This document shows positions 52,235 through 61,996 of a stretch of DNA of 64,000 nt, one piece after another. The notes below the pieces were generated by a model, which was not told the DNA's origin, made no database searches, and saw nothing but the letters and a program-made list of their open reading frames with translations. The stretch lies in contig JBGTHQ010000041.1 of the NCBI GenBank assembly GCA_041746135.1, forward strand, positions 1 to 64,000. The letters are read 5' to 3'. The translations under genes were made by a program, and so were the position numbers. The DNA is from Alg239-R122 sp041746135. GTDB lineage: Bacteria; Pseudomonadota; Alphaproteobacteria; Sphingomonadales; Sphingomonadaceae. Numbering within the stretch: position 1 is the stretch's first letter; each line of letters starts with the position of its first letter.

Positions 52235-53818
52235 ATGCCTAAAGTATTAATCTCGGACAAAATGGACCCCAAAGCCGCGCAGATATTCCGCGAGCGCGGC
52301 GTCGAGGTCGACGTGATCACAGGCCAGACGCCCGAAGAACTGAAAGCCATTATCGGCAATTATGACGGGCTTGCCGTGCGGTCTTCGACCACGGCGACTC
52401 CCGAACTCATCGAAGCCGCCACCAATTTGAAAGTGATCGGCCGCGCCGGTATCGGCGTCGACAATATCGACATTCCCGCGGCCTCGGCCAAGGGCGTCGT
52501 CGTGATGAACACGCCGTTCGGCAATTCGATCACCACGGCCGAGCACGCCATCGCGATGATGTTTGCGCTCGCGCGCCAGCTGCCCGAGGCAGACGCCTCG
52601 ACACAGGCCGGCAAGTGGGAAAAATCGCGCTTCATGGGGGTCGAGTTGACCGGCAAGACGCTCGGCCTGATCGGTGCGGGCAATATCGGCTCGATCGTCG
52701 CCGAGCGCGCGCTGGGCATCAAGATGAAAGTGATCGCGTTCGATCCGTTCCTGACGGCGGACCGGGCGGTCGAACTCGGTATCGAAAAAGTGACGCTGGA
52801 CCAACTTCTGACGCGCGCCGACTTTATCACGCTGCACACACCGCTGACCGACCAGACCCGCAATATCCTGTCGAAAGAGGCGCTGGCCAAGACCAAAAAA
52901 GGCGTGCGTATCGTCAACTGTGCGCGCGGCGGCCTGATCGACGAGGCGGCGCTCAAAGACGCGCTGGAAAACGGGCAGGTCGCTGGCGCCGCACTTGACG
53001 TGTTCGCGCAGGAACCGGCCAAGGAAAATGCCCTGTTCGGCACGCCCGGTCTCATCTGTACCCCGCATCTGGGCGCCTCGACCGACGAGGCGCAGGTCAA
53101 CGTGGCCATTCAGGTGGCCGAACAGATGGCCGATTACCTGATGAACGGCGGCGTCACCAACGCGCTCAATATGCCCAGCCTGTCGGCGGAACAGGCCCCC
53201 AAGCTTAAACCCTATATGGCTTTGGCCACACAGCTCGGTACACTGATCGGACAGTTGCAGGGCGAAGGCATCAAGGCGATATCGGTCGAAGTCGAGGGCG
53301 CGGCCGCAGAGCTGGACCAGAAACCCATTACCGCCGCCGTACTGGCGGGGCTGATGCGTGCCTATTCGGATACGGTCAATATGGTTAACGCGCCCTATCT
53401 GGCCAAGGAACGCGGGCTCGACGTGCGCGAAGTTCGCCATAAACGCGAGGGCGATTACCACACGCTCGTGCGCGTCGCCGTGACCACCGACAATGGCGAA
53501 AAATCGGTCGCGGGCACATTGCTCGGCAACGCGCAGGCGCGGCTGGTCGAGATTTTCGGGATCAAGATGGAAGCCAATCTGGAAGGCAATATGCTCTATG
53601 TCGTCAACCAGGACGAGCCCGGCTTTATCGGCCGGATCGGGACCGCGCTGGGTGAGGCGAGCGTCAATATCGGCACGTTCCACCTGGGCCGCAGGTCGAA
53701 AAAAGCGGGCGGCGAAGCGGTGTTGCTGCTGTCGGTCGATTCACCGGTCGAAGAACCGGTGCTGTGGAAAGTCTGCCAGTTGCCCGGCGTAAAAACGGTC
53801 AAGGCACTGCGGTTCTGA
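52235..53818 (+). CDS. serA: D-3-phosphoglycerate dehydrogenase
   Basis: This 527-residue NAD-dependent enzyme performs the first step of serine synthesis. It has the NAD-binding GKTLGLIGAGNIGSIVAERA, the catalytic Arg in VNCARGGLIDE, a Glu in DVFAQEPA and His in TPHLGAST. After that come an intervening domain and a C-terminal ACT domain (LYVVNQDEPGFIGRIGTALGEASVNIGTF). The length is that of the long, ACT-regulated type. Next to serC it forms the serine pathway pair. Confidence 0.96.
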   Translation: MPKVLISDKMDPKAAQIFRERGVEVDVITGQTPEELKAIIGNYDGLAVRSSTTATPELIEAATNLKVIGRAGIGVDNIDIPAASAKGVVVMNTPFGNSITTAEHAIAMMFALARQLPEADASTQAGKWEKSRFMGVELTGKTLGLIGAGNIGSIVAERALGIKMKVIAFDPFLTADRAVELGIEKVTLDQLLTRADFITLHTPLTDQTRNILSKEALAKTKKGVRIVNCARGGLIDEAALKDALENGQVAGAALDVFAQEPAKENALFGTPGLICTPHLGASTDEAQVNVAIQVAEQMADYLMNGGVTNALNMPSLSAEQAPKLKPYMALATQLGTLIGQLQGEGIKAISVEVEGAAAELDQKPITAAVLAGLMRAYSDTVNMVNAPYLAKERGLDVREVRHKREGDYHTLVRVAVTTDNGEKSVAGTLLGNAQARLVEIFGIKMEANLEGNMLYVVNQDEPGFIGRIGTALGEASVNIGTFHLGRRSKKAGGEAVLLLSVDSPVEEPVLWKVCQLPGVKTVKALRF

Positions 53819-53886
53819 TAATTATGCGGGCGGGTGCGACCGATAAAAGGCTTCACCCGTCCGCCGATATTGCCTAGGGAAAATAG

Positions 53887-54999
53887 ATGACCTCCGACCT
53901 GCTTCCAGAAGGGCTGCAAGACAGCCTGCCGCCCTATGCGGGTGCGATGGCATCGACGCGCCGGGCGATGATGGATGTGCTGGCCAGCCACAGCTATGCC
54001 CGCATCCAGCCGCCGATGGTCGAGTATGAACGCTCGCTGGCCTCGCGCATGGACGGGGTGCAGCGCGATGCGATGTTCCGGTTCGTCGATCCGGTATCGC
54101 TGCGCATGCTGGCGATGCGGTCCGACATCACCGTGCAGATCGGGCGGGTGGTGAGCACCGGTCTTGCCGCCGCGCCTCGTCCGCTGCGGCTCAGCTATTC
54201 GGGGCCGGTTCTCAATATCCGCGCCGGACAGCTCGAACCCGAGCGCGAGCGCACGCAGCTGGGCGCGGAACTGGTCGGTACCGACAGCGTCGCGGCAGCG
54301 GCCGAAATCGTCGGCCTTGCCATCGAAGCGCTGAAGGCCGCGGGCGCCGAAAATATCAGCGTCGATTTCACGCTTCCCGATCTGGTCGACACGCTCGCCC
54401 AATCGGCATTTCCGTTGCATGAGGACGCGATCGACAAAGTGCGTCACGAGCTTGATGCCAAGGATGCCGGCGGCATCAAGGCGCTGGGCGCCAATGCGTA
54501 TCTGCCTTTGCTCTATGCGGCGGGACCGATTGAGGCGGCGCTGGACACGCTGGCCTCGATCGATGCCGGCGGCGCGCTGGCCAGCCGCATTGATGCGCTG
54601 CGCGAAATTGCTGCGCCGATCGACGCCGATGTGCGCGTCACGCTCGATCCGACCGAACGGCACGGGTTCGAATATCAAAGCTGGTTCGGGTTTTCGCTGT
54701 TTGCGAGCGGCCATGCCAGAGCGCTGGGGCGCGGCGGCACCTATGCCATCAAACGCGCCGACCATAGCAGCGAAGTCGCCACCGGGTTTTCGCTCTATCC
54801 CGATCTGTTGAACGTGGATTCAGAGCGCGCGGAGCCACACAACACCGTGTTCCTGCCGATCGGTTATGACCGGCCCGCTGCCGAGGAGCTGCGTGCCAAG
54901 GGCTGGAAAACGGTGGCGGCGCTTTCATCCGCCGATACGCCCGTAGCGTCCGGCTGCTCGCATGTTCTGGGAGACAGCGGGACGCCGCAGCTAGTCTAA
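53887..54999 (+). CDS. hisZ: ATP phosphoribosyltransferase regulatory subunit
   Basis: This 370-residue protein has a class II aminoacyl-tRNA-synthetase-like fold and regulates HisG (first step of histidine synthesis). Motif-2-like sequences are MLAMRSDITVQIGRV and RPLRLSYSGPVLN, with a short C-terminal GRGGTYAI segment. It is shorter than true HisS and lacks the anticodon-binding domain. hisG is not visible in the window. hisZ with purA nearby is common in sphingomonads. Confidence 0.92.
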   Translation: MTSDLLPEGLQDSLPPYAGAMASTRRAMMDVLASHSYARIQPPMVEYERSLASRMDGVQRDAMFRFVDPVSLRMLAMRSDITVQIGRVVSTGLAAAPRPLRLSYSGPVLNIRAGQLEPERERTQLGAELVGTDSVAAAAEIVGLAIEALKAAGAENISVDFTLPDLVDTLAQSAFPLHEDAIDKVRHELDAKDAGGIKALGANAYLPLLYAAGPIEAALDTLASIDAGGALASRIDALREIAAPIDADVRVTLDPTERHGFEYQSWFGFSLFASGHARALGRGGTYAIKRADHSSEVATGFSLYPDLLNVDSERAEPHNTVFLPIGYDRPAAEELRAKGWKTVAALSSADTPVASGCSHVLGDSGTPQLV

Positions 55000-55009
55000 A
55001 AATTCCGCT

Positions 55010-55831
55010 TCAGGAAAATTCGTTCGGGTTCGGTCCGATCCGGCCCGTGCCGCTGTCGAGCGAATCGATCGTTTTCATCTGCGCATCGTCCAGCGTGAAA
55101 TCGAGCGCGCCCAGATTGTCCCGCTGATGTTCTTTCGACGAGGCTTTGGGAATGACCATCAGGTCGCTTTGCAGATGCCAGCGCAATATCACCTGCGCCG
55201 GTGATTTGCCGGTCTGTTCGGCGATCGTCTTGATATCCTGATTCTCCAATCCCTCGCCCTGGCCGAGCGGGCTCCAGCTCTGTGTGGCGATGCCCAGCTT
55301 GCGGTGCACATTGCGCAATTCGCGCTGCTGGAAACGCGGATGCAGCTCGATCTGGTTAACCGCGGGTACGACGCTGGTTTCGTTCACCAGCCGCTCCAGA
55401 TTGTCGGGCATGAAATTCGATACGCCGATCGATTTGGCGCGGCCTTCCTTCTGGAATTCGATGAACGCTTTCCACGTCTCCACATATTTGTCCTTGTCGG
55501 GGCAGGGCCAGTGGATCAGCAGCAGATCGACCGACTCGCGGCCCAGCCGGCCCAAGCATTTGTCAAAGGCCGTTTTGGTTTCGTCATAGCCTTGCTGCTC
55601 GTTCCAGATCTTGGTCGTCAGCCAGATATCGCCATGTCCCTCCATCGCGGCCCCGACGCCTTTTTCGTTGCGATAGATCGCCGCCGTATCGACCAGCCTG
55701 TATCCCATTTCGAGCGCGGTTTCGACCGCGCCCTGCGCGTCGTCATTGTCGATCAGATAGGTTCCGAACCCGAATTGCGGGACGATGCGTCCGTCGTTCA
55801 GGGTCAGGGCAGGCTGTTTTGAATCGGTCAT
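55010..55831 (-). CDS. Aldo/keto reductase
   Basis: This 273-residue NADPH-dependent (alpha/beta)8 oxidoreductase contains VDTAAIYRNEKGVG (catalytic Asp and Tyr), WLTTKIWNEQQG (Lys), LLLIHWPCP (His) and PKASSKEHQRDN near the C-terminus. Its length and motifs match the AKR family, and its substrate is unknown. It is convergent with hisZ, 10 bp apart, and divergent from purA. Confidence 0.93.
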   Translation of the reverse strand: MTDSKQPALTLNDGRIVPQFGFGTYLIDNDDAQGAVETALEMGYRLVDTAAIYRNEKGVGAAMEGHGDIWLTTKIWNEQQGYDETKTAFDKCLGRLGRESVDLLLIHWPCPDKDKYVETWKAFIEFQKEGRAKSIGVSNFMPDNLERLVNETSVVPAVNQIELHPRFQQRELRNVHRKLGIATQSWSPLGQGEGLENQDIKTIAEQTGKSPAQVILRWHLQSDLMVIPKASSKEHQRDNLGALDFTLDDAQMKTIDSLDSGTGRIGPNPNEFS

Positions 55832-56009
55832 ATATTTCTCCTTGCCCCACTAACCGCCCGCACCGCGGACTGTTCCCATTCAGCAATATTCCGATATGCA
55901 GATCCAGGGCGGGGGAAGAGTTAGGGCTATACTATAAAGCCCCGGGACGTTAGGGCGTCATGGGTTTCAAATCGACGTGATTACAGGGAATGACGGGATA
56001 CGATAGACT

Positions 56010-57299
56010 ATGGCAAACGTAACGGTAATTGGCGCGCAATGGGGCGACGAGGGCAAGGGCAAGATCGTCGACTGGCTCGCGAACCAGGCGGACGCCGTGG
56101 TGCGGTTCCAGGGCGGCCACAATGCCGGTCACACGCTGGTCGTTGGCAAGCAAGTGTACAAATTGTCGCTGTTGCCCTCTGGTATTGTGCGCGGCACGCT
56201 GTCGATCATCGGCAACGGTGTTGTGCTCGATCCGTGGGCGCTGAAAGCCGAAGCGGAAAAGCTGCGCGGGCAGGGCGTCGAGATCAATGCCGATAATCTG
56301 GCGATTGCCGATAATTGCGCGCTGATCTTGCCGTTCCACCGCGACTTGGACGGACTGCGCGAAGATGCGAGCGGCGAGGGCAAAATCGGGACCACACGCC
56401 GCGGCATCGGCCCGGCTTACGAAGACAAGGTCGGCCGCCGTGCCATCCGTGTCTGCGATCTGGCGCATCTCGATGATCTGGAGCCGCAGCTGGACAGGTT
56501 ATGCGCGCATCATAACGCATTGCGCGCGGGTTTTGGCGAACCCCCGATCGACCGCGATGCGCTCGTGGCCGAGTTGCGCGAAATCGCGGGCTTCGTGCTG
56601 GAATTCGCGCAGCCGGTGTGGAAGCGCCTGAACGAGGTCCGCAAAGCGGGCGCGAGGATATTGTTCGAGGGCGCACAGGGCGTGCTGCTTGATGTCGACC
56701 ACGGCACCTATCCGTTCGTGACGTCCTCCAACACCGTGTCGGGCACTGCGGCGAGTGGTTCGGGCCTGGGCCCGTCCGCAACCGGTTTCGTGCTGGGCAT
56801 CGTCAAGGCCTATACCACCCGCGTCGGATCGGGCCCTTTCCCGACCGAACTCGAAGACGAGGTGGGCCAGCGGTTGGGTGAGCGCGGCCACGAATTCGGC
56901 ACAGTCACCGGACGGCAACGCCGTTGCGGCTGGTTCGATGCCGTGCTGGTGCGACAGGCCTGTGCGATATCCGGCGTTACCGGTATCGCGCTGACGAAGC
57001 TCGACGTGCTCGACGGGTTCGAAAAATTGCGTATATGCACCGGTTACCGGCTGAACGGCAAGATACTCGACTATTTCCCCGCCAACGCCAGCGACCAGAC
57101 CAATGTCGAACCGATTTACGAGGAAATCGAAGGCTGGTCTCAAACCACCGCCGGTGCCCGCAGCTGGGTCGACTTGCCAGCGCAGGCAATTAAATATATC
57201 AAGCGGGTGGAAGAGCTTATCGAATGTCCCGTGGCCTTGGTATCGACGTCGCCGGAACGGGAGGACACGATTCTGGTAAAGGATCCGTTCGGCGACTGA
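56010..57299 (+). CDS. purA: Adenylosuccinate synthetase
   Basis: This 429-residue enzyme ligates aspartate to IMP with GTP, towards AMP. It has the opening GAQWGDEGKGKIVDWLA (catalytic Asp), GGHNAGHTLV, GTTRRGIGPAYEDK, FEGAQGVLLDVDHGTYPFVTSSN and GVTGIALTKLDVLDGF. Its length is typical. It is followed after 15 bp by a winged-helix regulator gene in the same direction. Confidence 0.97.
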   Translation: MANVTVIGAQWGDEGKGKIVDWLANQADAVVRFQGGHNAGHTLVVGKQVYKLSLLPSGIVRGTLSIIGNGVVLDPWALKAEAEKLRGQGVEINADNLAIADNCALILPFHRDLDGLREDASGEGKIGTTRRGIGPAYEDKVGRRAIRVCDLAHLDDLEPQLDRLCAHHNALRAGFGEPPIDRDALVAELREIAGFVLEFAQPVWKRLNEVRKAGARILFEGAQGVLLDVDHGTYPFVTSSNTVSGTAASGSGLGPSATGFVLGIVKAYTTRVGSGPFPTELEDEVGQRLGERGHEFGTVTGRQRRCGWFDAVLVRQACAISGVTGIALTKLDVLDGFEKLRICTGYRLNGKILDYFPANASDQTNVEPIYEEIEGWSQTTAGARSWVDLPAQAIKYIKRVEELIECPVALVSTSPEREDTILVKDPFGD

Positions 57300-57314
57300 G
57301 ACAGGGGACCCGTA

Positions 57315-58256
57315 ATGACCGCCGAGGGTATGAGCTACGAAGAAACGCACCGACCGACGGTCCTGATACTCTCCGACCGCGCGGATATCGCCTCCGATAT
57401 GGCTGAAGACGTGCATGCGGCGGGCGGGCGTCCGCTACCGGTTCTGACTATATCGCAAGCAAATAGCGATCCCGATGCGCTGCGCACAGCGCACGCGATA
57501 CTGGTCGATGTCGACCGCGACGATAGCGCGATATTCGACCTGCTCGCGCATCTGTACGATCTGGAGCGCGTGGCGATCGTAACCGAGCTCGCCTACCTCG
57601 AAACCGTCTATATCGCCCCCAATGTGCATATCATCATCGGGCAGGAGCGGGCCGAACGAATCGTCATGCTCGCGCGATTGTTGCGGCCCGTGCGGCAGGC
57701 GGGCCACGCCCCGAGCGGGTCGGATCATAGTGCGGAATTGCAGCGTATCACCGCGCAGGTCGCTTTGATTGCGCAGAAACTGGCCGAACTGTCGGGCGAA
57801 CCGGACGGGGAGGAATATCGTCCACATGATGCACATGATTCCGTACATGGGTACCGCACGCAGCCGGCGGAACCGGGCCGCAATCTGGCCAGCGCACGTG
57901 TGTCTCCTAGGCTCAATGCGGATGTTATCCGTGGTATATTGCGCGCACGGCGCATGCGCGACGATTTTTTCGACGGCGGACTGTTTGCCGATCCGGCATG
58001 GGATATGCTACTCGACATGACGGTGGCCCGTCTTGACGGGGATAATGTGTCGGTGTCCAGCCTGTGTATCGCCGCGTGCGTGCCGCCGACGACGGCGTTG
58101 CGCTGGATAAAGGTGATGACCGATCAGGGCGTGTTCGAACGGGCGCCCGACGATAACGACGCCCGCCGCGTATTCGTGGCCTTGTCCGATACGGCCTATG
58201 CTGCAATGGAAGCATATGTAGCGGCGGTGCGCACGAAAGGCTTGCTCCGCGTTTGA
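57315..58256 (+). CDS. Winged-helix regulator with receiver-like N-terminus
   Basis: This 313-residue protein begins with a receiver-like domain (PTVLILSDRADIASDMAEDVHAAGG, then VDVDRDDSAIFDLLAHLYD and VAIVTELAYLE). It lacks a clear phosphoacceptor set. A variable linker follows, then a MarR-type winged helix (DGDNVSVSSLCIAACVPPTTALRWIKVMTDQGVFERAPDDNDARRVFVALSD). This architecture is common in sphingomonads and has no assigned role. It is probably cotranscribed with purA. Confidence 0.82.
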   Translation: MTAEGMSYEETHRPTVLILSDRADIASDMAEDVHAAGGRPLPVLTISQANSDPDALRTAHAILVDVDRDDSAIFDLLAHLYDLERVAIVTELAYLETVYIAPNVHIIIGQERAERIVMLARLLRPVRQAGHAPSGSDHSAELQRITAQVALIAQKLAELSGEPDGEEYRPHDAHDSVHGYRTQPAEPGRNLASARVSPRLNADVIRGILRARRMRDDFFDGGLFADPAWDMLLDMTVARLDGDNVSVSSLCIAACVPPTTALRWIKVMTDQGVFERAPDDNDARRVFVALSDTAYAAMEAYVAAVRTKGLLRV

Positions 58257-58380
58257 GACGTGCGATACGGGCAGTCTCATGCGCCAGTCGTTTGCGTGGC
58301 CCCGAGAAAATTTTTATCGGCGCTTTGCATCTTAAGGGTTGCCAAGTCCGGAAAACTTTGGCAATTGGCGCGTCCCTGAG

Positions 58381-58456
<76 letters not shown>

Positions 58457-58512
58457 TAATTTCAATGGTTTAGCTCTCAAGCTCGAAAAAGCTCTGGTAC
58501 CAATGTATCAAA

Positions 58513-59431
58513 TTACCAGTCCAGAGCGGCGCTTGCATCCCGCATATAGGATGGCGAAAACCGAGCATAATGCCTCTCCGTTACCAATACTGTCGTATGC
58601 GCCATGTACTGCGATATCTTCGACATTAGGATATCGGCCTGAGCCATCCAGACGCCTGCCGTGTGTCTCAGGATATTGGGCGTGCACTTTACACCGGATC
58701 GCTTTGTGGCTGCTATGAGCGCCTTCTGGACGCTGGCAACGGGCTTTCCAGCATACTCGATCACACATTGTCGGTTAATCGCGCTGCATACGCTTCCTGC
58801 AGGGCTTTTTGCGCCCGCGTGTTCATCGGGACAATATTGCGGCCCTTGTTCGTTTTGATTCGTCCAGGCGGTATGAAGTCGATAGTCTTGCCTTTGAAGT
58901 CAACCCGGTCCCACGTGAGGTCCAGTATCGCGCTCATTCTGGCGCTTGTAGTCACTCCCAATATGACAAAAAGCCTGATATGCGGGGCCTCGATATGGCG
59001 CAGCAGTTTTTGCAGATCGTCTTTGGTGAGGAATGTATCGCGTGGCTTGGACGGTGCCGGGATCCAGATCGGCGGTGCCTCGCCCTTGTAATGAAAATTC
59101 AGGCAGGCGCGCAGCATTTCCAATTCGGTTTTTACCGTGCTGTCGGATTTGCCCTGCAGCTTTCGTGCCTGATAATACGACCTGCAATCGTCGCGTGTGA
59201 TCGCTTTGCCCAGTCGGTAGCCAAAATGCGGCTCCAGAGCTTGCCACGAATAGTGGAATTTGTCTTTGGAAACGACTTCTTTCAGCCTGTCTTTTTGATA
59301 TATTTCCCATAGGTCCGCTACCCTGCCTGTCCGGGGTGCGGACCGGGCTTGCCAGATTTGAGCGGCGCGACTTTCGGCAAGCCCTCTGGCATCCGTACCA
59401 GTCGAGATTCATAATCGTTTGCTGCCGTCAT
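58513..59431 (-). pseudogene. Tyrosine-type integrase broken by frameshifts
   Basis: Three frames are needed to read the protein. An N-terminal part starts at ATG 59431 (MTAANDYESRLVRMPEGL). A middle part (to 58761) has WDRVDFKGKTIDFIPPGR and the first Arg in TTSARMSAIL. A C-terminal part (58513–58764) has RHTAGVWMAQ and ERHYARF with the catalytic His/Arg/Tyr. A jump is needed near 58765 and another near 59330–59370. The adjacent tRNA-Val and the accessory genes beyond it fit a decayed integrative element. Confidence 0.87.
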
Positions 59432-59539
59432 AGAAGCTGAGGCACCACTTGCCCCTGTGTCTGGCGAGTTTATACTCTGGCACTCGTATCGTTCCACTTC
59501 TGCAGCGGGTCTAGGTCGGCATGATGGCGGTTATCGACG

Positions 59540-60500
59540 TCAACGGGTTCGGGACCCTTGCGCGGCAACGGCCAATCGCTGGTCTAGCTTGTCTAGCAGT
59601 GGGCTATCTTGTTCGAATTTGCGTGCGAAATGAGCGCCTTCGATCGTCGCGCGCTCAACCCTCTCGGCCGTCATCTTTTTCGGGTGAGCGCCGCCCCTGC
59701 CCCAATCGGCAAAACGGCGCGGATCGGGATCTATACGGAAACGCGCGTCGTTGCACAGTTGCGTTTGGAAGAATGTTTCGTCCGGCACGACGCGCCAACG
59801 AAGGTAGCGTGCAAGCTTCTGGCTATCCGGCGACGCCGAGAGAAGTTGGCGGGCAACGCGCCGTCTGGCGGTGAACCATTGGCTGCCGACATAACATTCG
59901 AAATTATTGCGAAAAGGGCTCAGCGGCGATTGTAAGCCGAAGCTTGCGGTGAACGACCCGACACGCCATTTCCGGCCGGATTTGGCATTCTCGTCGCCCT
60001 CGTTCGATCGCAGAATCGGAATCTTCAGTATCGAACGGAGATAGCGAATGCGGGCCAGGTGGATATTGCCATCATTGCCGTGATGAGAGAGGCATTCCGC
60101 CGCACCATCAATAGGTTCCGGCAGACCGGTTTTCGGGACCCGTCGATAGTCCATGAGCGCATCGGCCTCAGTGGCTGCCAGATCGCGCCGCACTTTTTCC
60201 GGGCTCGCTATGGGGTAATCGCTGGCACTCAACAGAAAGAACCAGTCCGGATCGGCCTGCTGGTAGAGCAGATCCAGTGCCAGCAATGTGCCTTCCACCA
60301 GCGACCATTTGCCCCAACCGGTCTTGACCGGACGCTCGACGAACGAAGCCCCAAGGATATTCGCGTAAATCGAGCGGCGATTTGCTGAAATCATGATGGC
60401 AGGCAATCGGCGGATCATCATAAAGACGCCGAAGTGTCGAGATCAGCCGCTGTAATTGCTTCGGCCGGTCATGCGACAGGATAATGAATCCGAACTTCAC
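59540..60500 (-). pseudogene. Beta-1,6-N-acetylglucosaminyltransferase-like (Core-2/I-branching) gene, frameshifted
   Basis: The N-terminus MKFGFIILSHDRPKQLQRLISTLRRLYDD…ACHHDFS is in one frame (from ATG 60500). The rest (from about 60370: SIYANILGASFVERPVKTGWG, then WFFLLSASDYPIASPEKV and a late WRVVPDETFFQT) is in another. Joined, they give one enzyme of the Core-2/I-branching beta-1,6-N-acetylglucosaminyltransferase family with normal order. A one-base change at about 60370 breaks it, unless it is a sequencing error. It probably belonged to a surface-glycan locus. Confidence 0.8.
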
Positions 60501-60568
60501 GATTGCCTGCCCCTAAGCTCTCAAATTAGCACTTCAGATGAAAAATTCAGTTATTATCAGGACTTCTA

Positions 60569-60982
60569 TCAAAAATATCCAAGCTCGCAAAGAGGCAAGT
60601 CAAACCGCTCTGCCACCATTTCCATATGGGGCGCGGCAAAACAGCGCACGCGTTTCATCACCTCTGCTGGCGGCCAGCTGGCGCGCCAGGCCGCGAGCGT
60701 TCCCTGAAAAAACTGCGAAGTCCGACCCTGCCGGGTCAGCATATCCCTGGCCGAGCGCGGCCGTACGTTGCGCGGCTGCTGTATCGCCTTGGCGATTGCG
60801 CCTGCATTTCCTGTCGGCAACAGTTCGACAAGACGGTCGGCAAAGCGTTGCGGCGCGTCGGCCATCCATTCCATCGGCAGTACGGTGATCTGCTCTCGGC
60901 TGAAAAACTTTGCAAAAGCTTTTGCGATATCGTTGAACCGCAAGAGCTGCGCCGGGCTGAGATAATGATCGGCATGGTCCAT
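60569..60982 (-). pseudogene. C-terminal fragment of a sulfotransferase-like protein
   Basis: The 137 readable residues resemble the C-terminal half of a sulfotransferase: LRFNDIAKAFAKFFSREQITVLPMEWMADAPQRFADRLVELL. The 5'-PAPS-binding N-terminal P-loop is missing. Immediately upstream the DNA reads as IS3-family transposase (…ITSPAY), so the fragment begins at an IS junction. It has a good internal ATG, but function is unlikely. Confidence 0.55.
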
Positions 60983-61094
60983 AGGCCGGGCTGGTGATCA
61001 GATATTGGGCCTTGAGTAGGCGGTAGACTGTGGCTTCCGACACGAATAAACGCCGTTGTCCGTGAACCCCACTGTTAACTCGCGCGCGCTCAGT

Positions 61095-61355
61095 TCAGAC
61101 TGCTCCAGCGCCTTCTGAGCTTGTTAAAGGATTGATGATCTGATCCTGTATCGCAGCAGGGATGCGGCTCCACACCCGGCTTGGCGCCGACGGCCGATCG
61201 GTAAGCCCCTCCGGCCCGCCGTCGCGGTATCGATCATACCAACGGTAGAAGGTCCGACGTGGGATGCCGAGCTGATCCAGCGTCCGCTTGGCTGGCAGAT
61301 GCGACTGCTCGACCTGCCTGATGATCTCCAAATTCTCGGTGGCGGAGTATCTCAT
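61095..61355 (-). pseudogene. IS3-family orfB N-terminal fragment
   Basis: This 86-codon frame contains the helix-turn-helix part (LPAKRTLDQLGIPRRTFYRWYDRYRDGGPEGLTDR) and then diverges at IIN, where the next expected residues continue in a different frame. The orfB DDE catalytic region is not present. Confidence 0.8.
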
Positions 61356-61545
61356 GCGTCGTCTATCCCTTCCGCCAGCATGCTATTTTAAGCAGCCGGT
61401 TCTCTAGCGTCAGATCAGCCACGCTTTCTTTCAGATCGCGGGACTGGCGGCGCAAGTCCCTTAACTTGTCGGTGGTAGTAGCACCACCGCATCACCTGCC
61501 AAGCGGCGTTTCCCCGCCTTCATGAACTCGTTGCCCTATGGTCGC

Positions 61546-61713
61546 CTACGGCCCGGACCAAGTGTAATATAGGCTCTGGGCGATGCCTTCATTGCGGCAC
61601 AGCTCGGCGATGCTTTCATCGCCGCGCACGCCTTCCAACACGGTCCTGATCTTGTCTTCCGCTGAGAAATGGCGACGCATCGTTCGCCGGATCTCATAAT
61701 GCGCTGCGCGCAT
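61546..61713 (-). pseudogene. IS3-family orfA fragment
   Basis: A 55-residue frame from ATG 61713 contains the leader helix (MRAAHYEIRRTMRRHFSAEDK) and HTH residues through ELCRNEGIAQSLYYTW, then a premature TAG at 61546–61548. The continuation EFMKAGKRRLAG occurs in another frame just downstream. Confidence 0.75.
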
Positions 61714-61996
61714 GGCCTTCAGCTCATCACCTTCTCGACGGTCGCTTTGGGCTTTGAGGATCTGGATCTCATCTTCGTTCCCTCGTCACTACAACGAGAC
61801 CCAAACCCTCCTTAATCTATAATCGCCAAACTGTGCCATTGGTGCTGAAGGCGCACAGTCCGATCTTCTAAGAGGGGCGGACTCTAATCGAACTTGGAGG
61901 AAAATCAGGCGGGGCACGTCAGCACGTCACTCACGCTCAAAGTGAAATGCATTCTACCTAGCGAGAGCCGCGCTTACAACCGTTTTTCCTTCGAAA

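Larger units (their letters stand above)
60984..61835 (-). mobile_element. IS3-family insertion sequence remnant (orfA and orfB broken)
   Basis: Both orfs of an IS3-family element are recognisable in order. The orfA segment has RRHFSAEDKIRTVLEGVRGDESIAELC. The orfB start has MRYSATENLEIIRQVEQSHLPAKRTL. Later pieces in other frames are ALEQSELSARELTVGF and FVSEATVYRLLKAQYLITSPAY, where it stops at the sulfotransferase fragment. The integrase catalytic core is missing. The right boundary is approximate; I did not find matching inverted repeats. Confidence 0.78.
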
